Assembly: GCA_902826815.1 (NCBI GenBank)
Contig: CADEGF010000014.1
Location: 79,881 to 115,815 of the forward strand
Origin: an uncultured Mycobacteriaceae bacterium
GTDB taxonomy: Bacteria; Actinomycetota; Actinomycetes; Mycobacteriales; Mycobacteriaceae
DNA: 35,935 bases
Direction of reading: 5' to 3'
In this document: positions 1 through 8,277 of the stretch, in pieces
Numbering within the stretch: position 1 is the stretch's first letter
Layout of the letters: each line of letters opens with the position of its first letter
Notes under the pieces: model-generated
Database searches by the model: none
The model's input: only the letters and a program-made list of their open reading frames with translations
What the model was told of the DNA's origin: nothing
Program-made: the position numbers and the translations under genes

Positions 1-1158
1 GCTGGCGACGCGACGCAGATGGCGCCGGCGGCCGGTGATGCGACGCAGATGGCGCAGGCTGCGGATCCCGCGGTTGTCGGGCCACAGCTGGCGTACTCGC
101 AGGAGGAGCCGGACTACTACGAGATGTCCGCCGATTCGGTCGAGGAATTCGTTCCCGAGCAGGACGACGAGGCGCCCTACACCGCGGTAATCGCGCCGCC
201 ACCACCACGGACACTGCTGATGGGCAGTGCGATGGCGTTCGTGGTGATGAGCTTCACGACGCTGGCCGTCGCTGTCGCGGTCAACATCCGGCCGGTCGCC
301 GACGCCGAAGCGCAGCCGGTGCCCGCCATCCAGTCGCAAACGGTGCCGGGGCGCTACCTGCCCGAGGTGCCGCACGCGCCGGACCCGGTGGCGTTGCCGG
401 TCGCGGTGGTGGAGCCGCGAGCCGCCAGTGCGGCCAGGCCGCGGATCGTCCAGACCAACCAGGGCCCGGCGATCAAAAACGTGCCGGTCGCTCCACCGGG
501 GGTGCAGCCGGGCCAGCCGATTCCGATCCCTGCGGTGCCGGCGGTGCCGCTGCCGCCGGATGTCATCCCGCCGTGGAACCCGTTCCCCATGCCGACGTTG
601 CCGACGTTCCCGTGGCCGACGTACACCACGACGACAACCTCACCGACCACCACGACGACGAGTCCGACGACGACGACTACGACTACGACTACGACTACGA
701 CGAGTCCGACGACGACAACTACGACAAGCCCAACGACGACTACGACGACGAGCACGACGACGAGCACGACGACGTCGTCGAGCCCCCCGGCGCCGGAGCC
801 CGAGCCGGAGCCGGAACCGATTCCTGCGCCGAAACCCGAGCCCAAGCCGGAGCCCAAACCCGAGCCTGCGCCGGACACGTTCAAGCAACCGGCGATCGTG
901 GCGCCCAAGCCCGCGCCCGTCGCGCCCGCACCCGAGCCGGTCGCTCCGGCTCCGGTGGCGCCAGCGCCTGCGATCGTCGCCCCTGCGCCCGTGGCACCGG
1001 TGGCTCCCGTCGCGCCCGTGGTACCCGTCGCCCCTGCACCGGCTCCCGCGCCCGCGATCGCCCCGGCGCCCGTGATCGAGGCGCCGTCGTCAGGCAGCGG
1101 ATCCTCCAGCGGCGGAGCCGTCGAGGCGCCCGCGACGTCGCCGGTGTTGTCGCCGTAG
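1..1158 (+). CDS. Thr/Pro-rich single-pass membrane protein, 5' end outside window
   Basis: The frame is open from base 1, so the N-terminus lies upstream. Bases 1-60 encode two copies of a ten-residue unit (AGDATQMAPA-like), an imperfect 30-bp tandem repeat. An acidic stretch follows, then one hydrophobic segment at about bases 211-288 that reads as a transmembrane helix. After it comes a long low-complexity region: proline/valine-rich, then a threonine-rich run broken by SPTTT units (about 625-780), then PEPEPE/KPEPKPE and APAPVAP repeats up to the stop. This suggests an envelope protein with a small cytoplasmic part and an extended, perhaps glycosylated, extracytoplasmic stalk. I do not recognise the family. 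Mycobacteria have other proteins with this helix-plus-Pro/Thr-tail layout, but assigning a role would be a guess. The long antisense frames opposite the repeat come from GC-rich triplet repetition. Confidence 0.75.
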   Translation, partial: AGDATQMAPAAGDATQMAQAADPAVVGPQLAYSQEEPDYYEMSADSVEEFVPEQDDEAPYTAVIAPPPPRTLLMGSAMAFVVMSFTTLAVAVAVNIRPVADAEAQPVPAIQSQTVPGRYLPEVPHAPDPVALPVAVVEPRAASAARPRIVQTNQGPAIKNVPVAPPGVQPGQPIPIPAVPAVPLPPDVIPPWNPFPMPTLPTFPWPTYTTTTTSPTTTTTSPTTTTTTTTTTTTSPTTTTTTSPTTTTTTSTTTSTTTSSSPPAPEPEPEPEPIPAPKPEPKPEPKPEPAPDTFKQPAIVAPKPAPVAPAPEPVAPAPVAPAPAIVAPAPVAPVAPVAPVVPVAPAPAPAPAIAPAPVIEAPSSGSGSSSGGAVEAPATSPVLSP

Positions 1159-1161
1159 TTG

Positions 1162-2700
1162 ATGTCCGGCAACGCAACTGCGCGACAAGCCATCGCTGTT
1201 GGCGCGGTCGTGCTGACCTTCGCCACGGCGTGCTCGCAAGGCGATGCAGCGCAGACAGCCGAGACCACGAGCTCGCAGGTGGCACCGACACCCGTCGCGC
1301 AAGCACCTCCGCCTCCTGCGCCGACGTTGCCGCCCGTTGCGCCGTCGCCCTATGACTTCTCCACTGTCTCAACGCTGATCGACGACGCGATCGCGGCCAA
1401 CGAGCTGCCCGGCGCTGTCGTGCAGATCGGGCACGGCGGCCAGGTGGTGTTCCGCAAGGCATACGGCGTGCGCAAGCTCGACGGGGAGCCGGGGCTGAAT
1501 GCGGCGCCCGCACCGGCGGAGCCGATGACCGAGGACACGATCTTCGACATCGCCTCGCTGACGAAGCCGCTCGCGACGGCGCCCGCCGTCATGCAGCTGT
1601 TCGAGCAGGGCAAGCTGCAGTTCGACGATCCCGTGCAGAAGTATCTGCCGGCCTTCAACACCGACAACGATCCGCTGCGCGCCGAGGTGACGCTGCGGAT
1701 GCTGCTCACGCACACGTCGGGCCTGCCGGGCGATGTCGAGCTGAAGGATCCGTGGGGTCTGGCACAGATCGACAGGGCGGAGGGATTTCGTCGCGCGCTG
1801 ACGACGCCGCTGGAGTCGCCGCCTGGTGCGGGCTTCCGCTACTCCGACATCAACTTCATCCTGCTGGGCCTGTTGGTCGAGAAGCTCACGGGCCAGGTGG
1901 AAGACGATTACGTGCAGCGCAACGTCTTTGGGCCGCTCGGTTTGACGGACACGCGCTATCTGCCCGCGGCCAAGGCGTGTGGCCCGCACTCGATGAGGGG
2001 CGCCGCGCTGGCATGGGCGCCTCCGTCGGCGGAAGGTGCGTCGGTCGGTTGCGCTGCGGGCACGTGGAACATGAGCCTGCTGTCGCGGATCGCGCCGACT
2101 GCGCGCGACGAAGAGAACAGGGGCGATCCGAGCAAGAACCCCGACATCGACTACCTGCTGCGCGGCACGGTGAACGACACGACGGCGCGGCGCATGGGTG
2201 GCGTGGCCGGGCATGCGGGCGTGTTCTCGACGGCACACGATGTCGGCATCATTGCGCAGGCGGTGCTGGATCGTCTTGCGGGGCGGCCGGGCACGTATCC
2301 GCTGAAGCAGGAGACGCTGCAGATGATGACGAGCCCGCAGCAACCCGGGCACAGCGACGGACAGGTCGAGGCGGCCAACCAGGCCGAGCGAGAAGCCGTC
2401 GCGTCGGGTCCCAATAGAAGAGACCCGCTGCTGGCGCCGCACTATCCGGCGATCAGGGGGGAGAACCTGCGTGGCTTCGGTTGGGACATCGATACCGGCC
2501 AGTCGACGCCGCGGGGAGTGGTCTTCCCCATCGGTAGCTTTGGCCACACGGGTTTCACGGGCACCAGCGTGTGGATCGACGCGGCCTCGGACACCTACGT
2601 CGTCCTGCTCACGAATTCAATCCACACTAGGGGCAGTCCACCGGCGTCGAAGCTGCGGGGAGACGTGGCGACTGCGACAGCTCAGGCGCTGGGCCTATAG
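1162..2700 (+). CDS. Beta-lactamase-family serine hydrolase, predicted lipoprotein
   Basis: The protein is about 512 residues, with a signal peptide ending in ATAC, so Cys24 is probably the lipidated residue of a mature lipoprotein. A Pro/Thr linker follows to about residue 65, then a class C beta-lactamase/esterase fold. Numbered from the TTG at 1159 (one more than from the ATG), the catalytic elements are S-L-T-K at 133-136 (Ser nucleophile and Lys), Y-S-D at 228-230 (Tyr base) and H-T-G at 463-465. A GHAGVFST segment near 351 is also typical of the family. The gene follows the previous stop with no gap, as TTG then ATG; I prefer the ATG. Members include penicillin-recognising enzymes, esterases and D-amino peptidases, so the substrate cannot be read from sequence. 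The cell surface is the likely site of action. Confidence 0.85.
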   Translation: MSGNATARQAIAVGAVVLTFATACSQGDAAQTAETTSSQVAPTPVAQAPPPPAPTLPPVAPSPYDFSTVSTLIDDAIAANELPGAVVQIGHGGQVVFRKAYGVRKLDGEPGLNAAPAPAEPMTEDTIFDIASLTKPLATAPAVMQLFEQGKLQFDDPVQKYLPAFNTDNDPLRAEVTLRMLLTHTSGLPGDVELKDPWGLAQIDRAEGFRRALTTPLESPPGAGFRYSDINFILLGLLVEKLTGQVEDDYVQRNVFGPLGLTDTRYLPAAKACGPHSMRGAALAWAPPSAEGASVGCAAGTWNMSLLSRIAPTARDEENRGDPSKNPDIDYLLRGTVNDTTARRMGGVAGHAGVFSTAHDVGIIAQAVLDRLAGRPGTYPLKQETLQMMTSPQQPGHSDGQVEAANQAEREAVASGPNRRDPLLAPHYPAIRGENLRGFGWDIDTGQSTPRGVVFPIGSFGHTGFTGTSVWIDAASDTYVVLLTNSIHTRGSPPASKLRGDVATATAQALGL

Positions 2701-2790
2701 CGCCGGTTTTGCGGTTTGAGCTGATCGGACCATGTCTCTCGCTAGGCTCCCGAGGACAGACCAGATCGGGAAAACCGGGGAGAGACCACA

Positions 2791-3249
2791 ATGAGTGAAC
2801 GTCAGATCGCCCGTGAGAAGGCGGCGGCCGTTACCCAGCAAGAGGCGGACGATGTACGCCAGCTCAAGGAATTCGAGGGCTTCGCGAAGTTCTCCGACGA
2901 TGACCTCAAAAGGGTCGTGCAGGCATCGCATCGCACGTCGACGTCGGGGCCGTGGCCGCTGATCCGTGAGCAGACGGTGTCGGATGCGTGCTACATCCTG
3001 CTGAGCGGGGAGGCCGCGGTGTACGTCGGCAACGACAAGATCGCCACCGTGCAGTCGGGTGAGGTGATCGGCGAGTCGGCGATGAAGCGGGGCAAGCTGC
3101 GTGGCGCGACGGTGACGACGACGGGCCGAGCCGAGGTGCTGCACATCGACCGCAACGACCTCCACCGTTTGCTCGAGGATGTGCCCGCGCTGCGCAAGCT
3201 CATCGATGACACGGTGGCGCGACGCACGCCAGGTGCGAACGAGGGCTGA
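2791..3249 (+). CDS. Stand-alone cyclic-nucleotide-binding domain protein
   Basis: This 152-residue protein is little more than one CNMP/Crp-type beta-roll: the FEGFAKFSDDDLKRV lead-in, a ligand segment GEVIGESAMKRGKLRGATV (about residues 89-107) with the Gly-Glu and Arg of a phosphate-binding cassette, and a closing helix. No helix-turn-helix, kinase or cyclase domain is present, so it should act as a cAMP-responsive partner rather than a transcription factor. The cassette departs somewhat from the E. coli Crp pattern, so nucleotide binding is an inference. A good ribosome-binding site (GGAGAG) precedes the ATG. A TAGGCT at about 2743, in the 90-base gap after the lipoprotein gene, could be a -10 element. 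It seems to form its own transcription unit. Confidence 0.8.
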   Translation: MSERQIAREKAAAVTQQEADDVRQLKEFEGFAKFSDDDLKRVVQASHRTSTSGPWPLIREQTVSDACYILLSGEAAVYVGNDKIATVQSGEVIGESAMKRGKLRGATVTTTGRAEVLHIDRNDLHRLLEDVPALRKLIDDTVARRTPGANEG

Positions 3250-3309
3250 GCCCCGTACGAATTCCAATATTTCTTAAAGCTTTTCGCTGCATCGGCCCGC
3301 CGACGTGGG

Positions 3310-3335
3310 GTCAAGCCGCTACGTGTAGCCTTGAC
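3310..3335. promoter_or_regulatory. Interrupted palindrome upstream of the glycosyltransferase operon
   Basis: Within the 192-base gap 3250-3441, GTCAAG (3310-3315) and GCTAC (3318-3322) are mirrored by GTAGC (3325-3329) and CTTGAC (3330-3335), leaving a 2-base bulge and a 2-base centre. The centre is too tight for a good RNA hairpin, so a protein-binding operator is more likely. It overlaps a TTGACG at 3331-3336 that might be a -35 element, but no matching -10 is obvious. The rest of the gap shows nothing recognisable. Confidence 0.35.
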
Positions 3336-3441
3336 GGTGTTGGTAACCCAGCCAGTCCGGAATGCATTCGCCGTCTTCCGCTGATCGCCGAGCAACCGCT
3401 CATGCCGGACACGCAGGTAACAACCGGCAATCGGATTTACC

Positions 3442-4641
3442 TTGACTGCTCCACCTTATTTTCCGTCCTTGACCTCTCCCTACATCTCTAAGCTTGATCC
3501 CGTTGGGGCGCAACGCTTTTCCCTGGCTGCGCGGGTCGGCATCCTCAGTACCTATGCTCCGACGCATTGCGGCTTGGCGACATTCACCGCAGCCCTGTCC
3601 GACGCGCTGGCCGCGAATGGCACCGAGGTGAGTGTCGTACGCGTGGCCGACGGGGACCGTTCGTCGCACGACCGGGTGGTTGGTGAGCTGGTCAAAGGAT
3701 CGGCGAGATCCATCGCAGCGACCTGCGAGAAGCTCAACCAGAACGACGTCGTCGTCATCCAGCACGAGTACGGAATCTATGGCGGCGTCGACGGAGATGA
3801 CGTGGTGGACATCGTCGACGGGCTGCGTGTGCCGTCGATCATCGTCGCCCATACAGTCCTCAAAAGCCCTTCGCCACACCAGCGTTCGGTCCTGGAGGCG
3901 ATTGCGGCGGCTGCGGACCAGGTGGTCGTCATGTCCGAGGCCGCACGGCACCGGTTGTGTACCGGGTTCGACGTCGACCGACGGAAAATCATCACGATCC
4001 CGCACGGCGCGAAGGTCCCCGGCGGCGCGGCTGCGAAGCGCCCGAGTAGGCCCACTCTGTTGACGTGGGGGTTGCTGGGCCCTGGAAAGGGTGTCGAGCG
4101 GGTGATCGACTCGATGGCTTCGCTGAAGGACCTGCCCGGCAGGCCGCACTATGTGGTTGCCGGCCAGACGCACCCGAAGGTGCTGGCCAACGACGGCGAG
4201 GCGTACCGCGACGCCCGAAAAGAACAAGCGCACCGCCGCGGCGTCTCAGGTTCGGTGTCGTTCGACGCCCGCTATTGGGGCGCGTCGAAGTTGCCCGCCC
4301 TCATCCAGTCAGCCTCGGTCGTCGTATTGCCCTACGACTCCGATGACCAGGTCACCTCCGGGGTCCTTGTCGACGCGATCGCGTGTGGCAGGCCCGTCGT
4401 GGCCACCGCTTTTCCGCACGCCGTCGAGCTCCTCGCAACGGGTGCGGGCATCGTCGTCGGCCACGACGATCCGGACGCAATGGCGTCGGCCCTGCGCCGG
4501 GTGCTGACGCAGCCGCGTCTCGCGGGCTCGATGGCCAGCGAGGCCCGTCGACTGGCGCCGGACATGGCGTGGTCGGTGGTGGCGAGCGCGTACCTGAGCC
4601 TGGCCAACCGGCTCCTCACCGAGCGGCAGGCGCTGGTATGA
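3442..4641 (+). CDS. GT4-type (GT-B fold) glycosyltransferase
   Basis: The protein has 399 residues from a TTG start at 3442, the first start codon after an in-frame stop at 3418. It shows a two-Rossmann glycosyltransferase layout. The N-terminal half opens with RVGILSTYAPTHCGLATF (about 31-48), the acceptor-side glycine loop, and has QHEYGIYGG near 107. The C-terminal half begins GLLGPGKGVERVI (about 211-223) and carries a nucleotide-sugar-binding segment with SGVLVDAIACGRPVVAT. No signal peptide or membrane helix is seen, so it is cytosolic. It heads a three-gene operon, overlapping the next gene by 4 bases (ATGA). Donor and acceptor are unknown; with a GH130-type enzyme in the operon, a mannose-containing glycan is a reasonable guess only. 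Confidence 0.8.
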   Translation: MTAPPYFPSLTSPYISKLDPVGAQRFSLAARVGILSTYAPTHCGLATFTAALSDALAANGTEVSVVRVADGDRSSHDRVVGELVKGSARSIAATCEKLNQNDVVVIQHEYGIYGGVDGDDVVDIVDGLRVPSIIVAHTVLKSPSPHQRSVLEAIAAAADQVVVMSEAARHRLCTGFDVDRRKIITIPHGAKVPGGAAAKRPSRPTLLTWGLLGPGKGVERVIDSMASLKDLPGRPHYVVAGQTHPKVLANDGEAYRDARKEQAHRRGVSGSVSFDARYWGASKLPALIQSASVVVLPYDSDDQVTSGVLVDAIACGRPVVATAFPHAVELLATGAGIVVGHDDPDAMASALRRVLTQPRLAGSMASEARRLAPDMAWSVVASAYLSLANRLLTERQALV

Positions 4642-5660
4642 CGGCCCCGATATCGCCATCCAGCTTCGACCATCTGCTGCGACTGACAGACAGCAACGGC
4701 ACCTTCGAGCACGCAAGCTTCACCGACCCCCGGCCCGAACACGGTTACTGCACCGACGACATGGCCCGCGTGCTCGTGGTGGCGACTAGAGAGCCCGATG
4801 CCACCGGCCCGGTGAAGGGTCTCGCAGGCCTTGCGGTGCGGTTCCTGAACGAGGCGCAGGCATACAGCGGTGCGTGCCGAAATCGGATGGACCGCTACAG
4901 CCGGTGGAGTGATGAGCCGACCACCGACGACCACTGGGGCAGGTGCCTCTGGGGACTCGGTACCGCCGCCGCCAACAGCGGCGTCGGCATCGTTCAAAAG
5001 CTGGCGGTGATCCAGTTCGAGCGGGCTGCGCAGGCACGGTCGACGTCCGCGCGGGCAATGGCATTCGCCGCGGTCGGAGCCGCCGAGCTTCTTTCCGTCG
5101 ACCCGGAACACAAGTCGGCACGACGGCTGATCAAGGACTACGCGGCGTCACTTGCCCCACCCGCTGACGACAGCTCCTGGCCGTGGCCAGAGCCGCGGCT
5201 GGCCTACGCGAACGCGGTGCTCCCCGAGGCGATGATCGCCGCGGGAGTTGCGCTTGACGACATGGCATTGCAACAGCGCGGCCTGGATCTGCTGGGCTGG
5301 CTGGTCGGCTACGAAACCGGGGACGGCCATTTGTCGCCGACGCCGGTGGGGGGACGAGGGCCCGACGACGTCAGGCCCGCGTTCGACCAGCAGCCGATCG
5401 AGGTGGCCGCACTGGCCGATGCCTGCGCGCGTGCCGCTGCCGTCGACGCCGCTGCTACCTGGCCCGATGGTGTCGCGGCCGCTGCCGCCTGGTTCCAGGG
5501 CGCCAACGACGCGGGGCAGGCCATGTGGGACCCGGAGACGGGCGGCGGGTTCGACGGACTTCACGCCGACGGGGTGAACCAGAACCAGGGCGCGGAGTCG
5601 ACCCTGGCTGTGATCTCGACGATGCAGCACGCACGGCGGTTCTCCGTTGTGTCGCAATGA
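4638..5660 (+). CDS. Alpha-helical glycan-associated protein (six-hairpin-like), operon partner of the GT4
   Basis: This 340-residue soluble protein starts at the ATG that overlaps the upstream stop by 4 bases, and it overlaps the next gene in the same way. It consists of repeated amphipathic helices and conserved-looking patches HGYCTDDMARVLVVA (about 38-52), RWSDEPTTDDHWGRCLWGLG (about 90-109) and a C-terminal NQNQGAESTLA. Such patches occur in (alpha/alpha)-barrel domains that in other bacteria are fused to or encoded beside GT4 glycosyltransferases. The separate gene here would be the split form. An acidic active site (the DD/ED residues in those patches) is possible, but no glycosidase family can be named with confidence. 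Translational coupling on both sides suggests it acts with the other two products. Confidence 0.6.
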   Translation: MTAPISPSSFDHLLRLTDSNGTFEHASFTDPRPEHGYCTDDMARVLVVATREPDATGPVKGLAGLAVRFLNEAQAYSGACRNRMDRYSRWSDEPTTDDHWGRCLWGLGTAAANSGVGIVQKLAVIQFERAAQARSTSARAMAFAAVGAAELLSVDPEHKSARRLIKDYAASLAPPADDSSWPWPEPRLAYANAVLPEAMIAAGVALDDMALQQRGLDLLGWLVGYETGDGHLSPTPVGGRGPDDVRPAFDQQPIEVAALADACARAAAVDAAATWPDGVAAAAAWFQGANDAGQAMWDPETGGGFDGLHADGVNQNQGAESTLAVISTMQHARRFSVVSQ

Positions 5661-7135
5661 CTTCAGTGCGTGCCGGACTCGTCACGCGTAGCCCGCAACG
5701 GCTTACGGCCGATCCGTCACGGGTCATCACCCGGCTCTTCGTCCCCGGCCAGGAAGGGTTCGAGAGTCAGGACTCCCGCGCGGGAGCCGTGCTGAAGCGC
5801 ATCCTTGCCCTCGACGAGGACGAGGTGCGGTGGTCGCTGGACGACATCATCACACGCTTCGACGGGCGGCACCGGGATCTGGTCGGCACCTTCCACCGGC
5901 ATGCCGGTGAGCTCGCCGACCGTCTGGACAGCGACATCGCGCGGTCACCCTCTCGAATGTTGTTGCTTGGAGCCACCTTTACCAGCGAGTACGCCATCGA
6001 AGCGGCGGCTTTGTGCAATCCGAGCATCGTCGCCCACCCGGATCAGGCGGGTACGGCCGCGGGCAGCCTGCGGTTCGTGATGAGCGTGCGGGGTATCGGC
6101 GAAGGGCACCGGTCGTCGATCGGGTTTCGGACAGGCGTCGTCGACGCCGAGGGTGACGTCACGATCGATGAGCCTGCGCCGTTCGCCACCGTCGGATCGG
6201 TAAGGGCGACGCTTTTGGATGCCACCGTGTTCCGCAGTGAGATCGCGGGTCAGCGCGACGCGGGCGAGGCCGCCGACTACGTTCTCGATGCACTCGGCGA
6301 CAGGTTCACCAGAGCCGACCTCGACGAACAACTCGACACGCTTCAGACACACATGAGCACCCGCGGCCGTGCGCAGCGGACGATCTCACTGATCCGCACC
6401 ATCGCCGACCGGTTCTATGCAGTCGAATTCGCCGACGAGATACCGCTTTCCGAGCGCGTGCTGTATTCGGCGATGGGCGCCGAGGCGGCAGGCATGGAGG
6501 ACGCGCGATTCGTCCGCTTCGTCGACGACGACGGGTCTGTCCGGTACTACGCCACCTATACGGCCTACAGCGGATCGCTGATCAGCCAACAGCTTCTGGA
6601 GACGACGGATTTCCAGTCGTTCACGTCGACGCCGATGGTCGGCAGTGCGGCGGCAAACAAGGGCCTGGCGCTGTTCCCGCGTCGCATCCGCGGCCGCTTC
6701 GCCGCCATGTCGAGATCAGATCGTGAATCGAATTCGGTTGCCTTTTCCGATGATCCGTTCGACTGGCCGAGCGCCGAACCCTGTCAGCAGCCCGCTCGGG
6801 CCTGGGAGGCATTGCAGCTCGGCAACTGCGGGCCGCCCATCGAAACCGAGGCCGGTTGGCTGGTGCTGACCCATGGCGTCGGCCCGATGCGCACCTACCG
6901 GATCGGCGCGATCCTGCTCGATCTGGATGAGCCGACCCGCATCATCGGCCAACTGCGCCAGCCGCTGCTGAGCCCGGCCGCCGACGAGCAGGACGGCTAC
7001 GTCCCCAACGTCGTCTACTCGTGCGGTGCGCTGGTGCACGCCGGAACGTTGGTGATTCCCTACGGGATCGGCGACGCTGCGATCGGCTTCGCCACCGTGC
7101 CACTGCGCGAGTTGCTTGCCGAGCTCACCGGCTGA
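5657..7135 (+). CDS. GH130-family beta-mannoside phosphorylase/hydrolase-like enzyme
   Basis: The protein has 492 residues from the ATG at 5657, overlapping the previous stop. GH130 features include SSIGFRTG (about 153-160) and G-M-E-D-A-R at 279-284, where Asp282 aligns with the general-acid Asp of the family's GxEDPR-type motif. A YYATYTAYSG strand and a late GWLVLTHGVGPMRTYRIGAILLDLDEP segment fit the five-bladed propeller. An N-terminal extension of roughly 100 residues makes it longer than the minimal fold. Known family members phosphorolyse or hydrolyse beta-mannosides in the cytosol, and no signal peptide is seen here. With the GT4 and the helical protein it forms a compact build-or-recycle module for an intracellular mannoside; the direction of flux is not deducible. 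Confidence 0.72.
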   Translation: MTSVRAGLVTRSPQRLTADPSRVITRLFVPGQEGFESQDSRAGAVLKRILALDEDEVRWSLDDIITRFDGRHRDLVGTFHRHAGELADRLDSDIARSPSRMLLLGATFTSEYAIEAAALCNPSIVAHPDQAGTAAGSLRFVMSVRGIGEGHRSSIGFRTGVVDAEGDVTIDEPAPFATVGSVRATLLDATVFRSEIAGQRDAGEAADYVLDALGDRFTRADLDEQLDTLQTHMSTRGRAQRTISLIRTIADRFYAVEFADEIPLSERVLYSAMGAEAAGMEDARFVRFVDDDGSVRYYATYTAYSGSLISQQLLETTDFQSFTSTPMVGSAAANKGLALFPRRIRGRFAAMSRSDRESNSVAFSDDPFDWPSAEPCQQPARAWEALQLGNCGPPIETEAGWLVLTHGVGPMRTYRIGAILLDLDEPTRIIGQLRQPLLSPAADEQDGYVPNVVYSCGALVHAGTLVIPYGIGDAAIGFATVPLRELLAELTG

Positions 7136-7409
7136 GGACACGGGCGATCGCGGTCATCCGGCGAGCGGGTGGACCCGCTGCTCGTTCAGTTGGTCGCGCG
7201 AGGTGACTGCTTCGCTTCGATAGGACGTGGCTTGATGCCGGCCTCTCGGGTTGTCGAGCGGTGCCACCACACCGGCCATGATCCGTAAGTGGAACATCGT
7301 GCCGGTCCACCCCGAGGGGCGAGATCCGGTCACGCATGGTTTCGGTCGGTGGGTGGCCGCCCCTGTACATGTTCGCGGAGGTAGACCTCCAGTAGACGCC
7401 CATTTGCAT
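7136..7409. other. Non-coding or decayed stretch between the GH130 gene and the tetR operator
   Basis: No convincing gene is seen. On the minus strand an ATG at 7403 has a fair ribosome-binding site (AGGAG at 7410-7414) inside the palindrome, and opens a 92-codon frame down to 7125. That frame overlaps the end of the GH130 gene by 11 bases and becomes Arg/Pro-rich after about 45 codons, so it may be the start of a decayed divergent gene rather than a functional one. Nothing else recognisable is present. Confidence 0.35.
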
Positions 7410-7434
7410 CTCCTGTCAACACTGTTGACAGGAG
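7410..7434. promoter_or_regulatory. 25-bp palindromic operator at the tetR start
   Basis: Arms of 11 bases (CTCCTGTCAAC at 7410-7420 and its exact complement at 7424-7434) flank a 3-base centre ACT. The right arm runs into the AGGAGG ribosome-binding site of the TetR gene, 9 bases before its ATG, and the left arm supplies AGGAG to the opposite strand. The size and symmetry fit a TetR-dimer operator, implying that the regulator represses itself by blocking transcription or translation start. Confidence 0.8.
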
Positions 7435-7444
7435 GCGTTAACAT

Positions 7445-8203
7445 ATGATGTCACCGCAGCTCACGACCCGAACGGAAACGCCGCCGATGACGTACCTGCC
7501 CGACGCGTCCGACCGTCAGAACGACGGCCCGATCAACCGGTCGACGATCCTGCGGGCGGCGCTGACGATCATCGATCGCGACGGCATCGACGGTTTGTCC
7601 ATGCGTCGCCTCAGCGAGCAGGTGGGCCGGGATCCGACGGTGCTGTATCGACACGTACCGAACAAGGCTGCGCTGCTCGACGGTGTCGCCGAGCTCGTGC
7701 TCGGGCAACTGCGGGTGGACACGGCTGACTCGGATTGGGTGGGTCAGTTGCGCGCCATCGCTCACGAGTTCCGTCGGTTGGCCGTCGCACACCCAAACGT
7801 GGTGCCGTTGTTGGCGACTCGGCCGCTGGCGACCCCGTTGGGCCAGCGGCCGCCGGGAATGCTGCGGCCACTCGAAGATGTTGTCGCCCTGCTCACATCC
7901 TCCGGATTCAGCGGGGCCGACGCCCTGCACATCTACCGGGTGCTTTTCGGGTATCTACACGGCCATATCCTCACCGAGCTGCAAGAGGTGATCGAACGAC
8001 CGGAGGAGACCGACGACGTGCTGCGCCTGGGCCTGCATCGGCTGGAGGTCACCGAGTTCCCCCAGGTGCGCGCCTTGGCGTCGGTTTTGGCGTGCTACGA
8101 CGGTGAGGCTGAACTGGACCGCGGCCTCGATCTGCTGTTCTTCGGACTCACGGCGACACTGACGACGCCGGGCGGGTCATCTCGTGCGACGCAACAGAAG
8201 TGA
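7445..8203 (+). CDS. TetR-family transcriptional repressor (TetR_C type)
   Basis: The protein has up to 252 residues; ATG at 7445 is followed at once by a second ATG at 7448. The DNA-binding domain spans about residues 30-80, with a helix-turn-helix at LSMRRLSEQVGRDPTVLYRHV (about 51-71) followed by NKAALLDGVAELVL. The C-terminal part resembles the tetracycline-repressor-type ligand domain, with PNVVPLLATRPLATPLG and a dimer-interface helix pair. The ligand is unknown. No divergent target survives intact to the left, so the regulated gene may be itself, the small downstream gene 75 bases away, or a distant operon. Autoregulation through the palindrome at 7410-7434 is likely. Confidence 0.88.
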   Translation: MMSPQLTTRTETPPMTYLPDASDRQNDGPINRSTILRAALTIIDRDGIDGLSMRRLSEQVGRDPTVLYRHVPNKAALLDGVAELVLGQLRVDTADSDWVGQLRAIAHEFRRLAVAHPNVVPLLATRPLATPLGQRPPGMLRPLEDVVALLTSSGFSGADALHIYRVLFGYLHGHILTELQEVIERPEETDDVLRLGLHRLEVTEFPQVRALASVLACYDGEAELDRGLDLLFFGLTATLTTPGGSSRATQQK

Positions 8204-8248
8204 CGGGAAGGGCGTAGCGTCAGGAGTATCGAGCCGCTCGGTTGCGGG

Positions 8249-8277
8249 CGAACATGCTCGACTAAGAAGGACAACTC
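8249..8277 (+). promoter_or_regulatory. Leader of the 52-aa gene, conserved in its paralogue
   Basis: From CGAACATG at 8249 through the first codons of the gene, 43 of 46 bases match the segment starting at 28109. It contains a three-codon frame ATG-CTC-GAC-TAA (8254-8265) whose stop runs into the ribosome-binding site AAGAAGGA. The copy at 28114 has ATG-CCC-GAC-TAA. Conservation outside the coding region suggests a shared translational or regulatory leader; similarity stops upstream of 8249. Confidence 0.6.

Noticed and set aside
625-780. Repeated ACGACG-type units resembling a repeat array
   Set aside because: They are codon repeats for Thr and Ser in a continuing reading frame; there are no spacers, so this is not a CRISPR array or separate element.
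354-1513. Long open frames on both strands opposite the Thr/Pro-rich region
   Set aside because: They arise from GC-rich triplet repeats, give Val- or Arg-only low-complexity protein, and lack ribosome-binding sites and family motifs.
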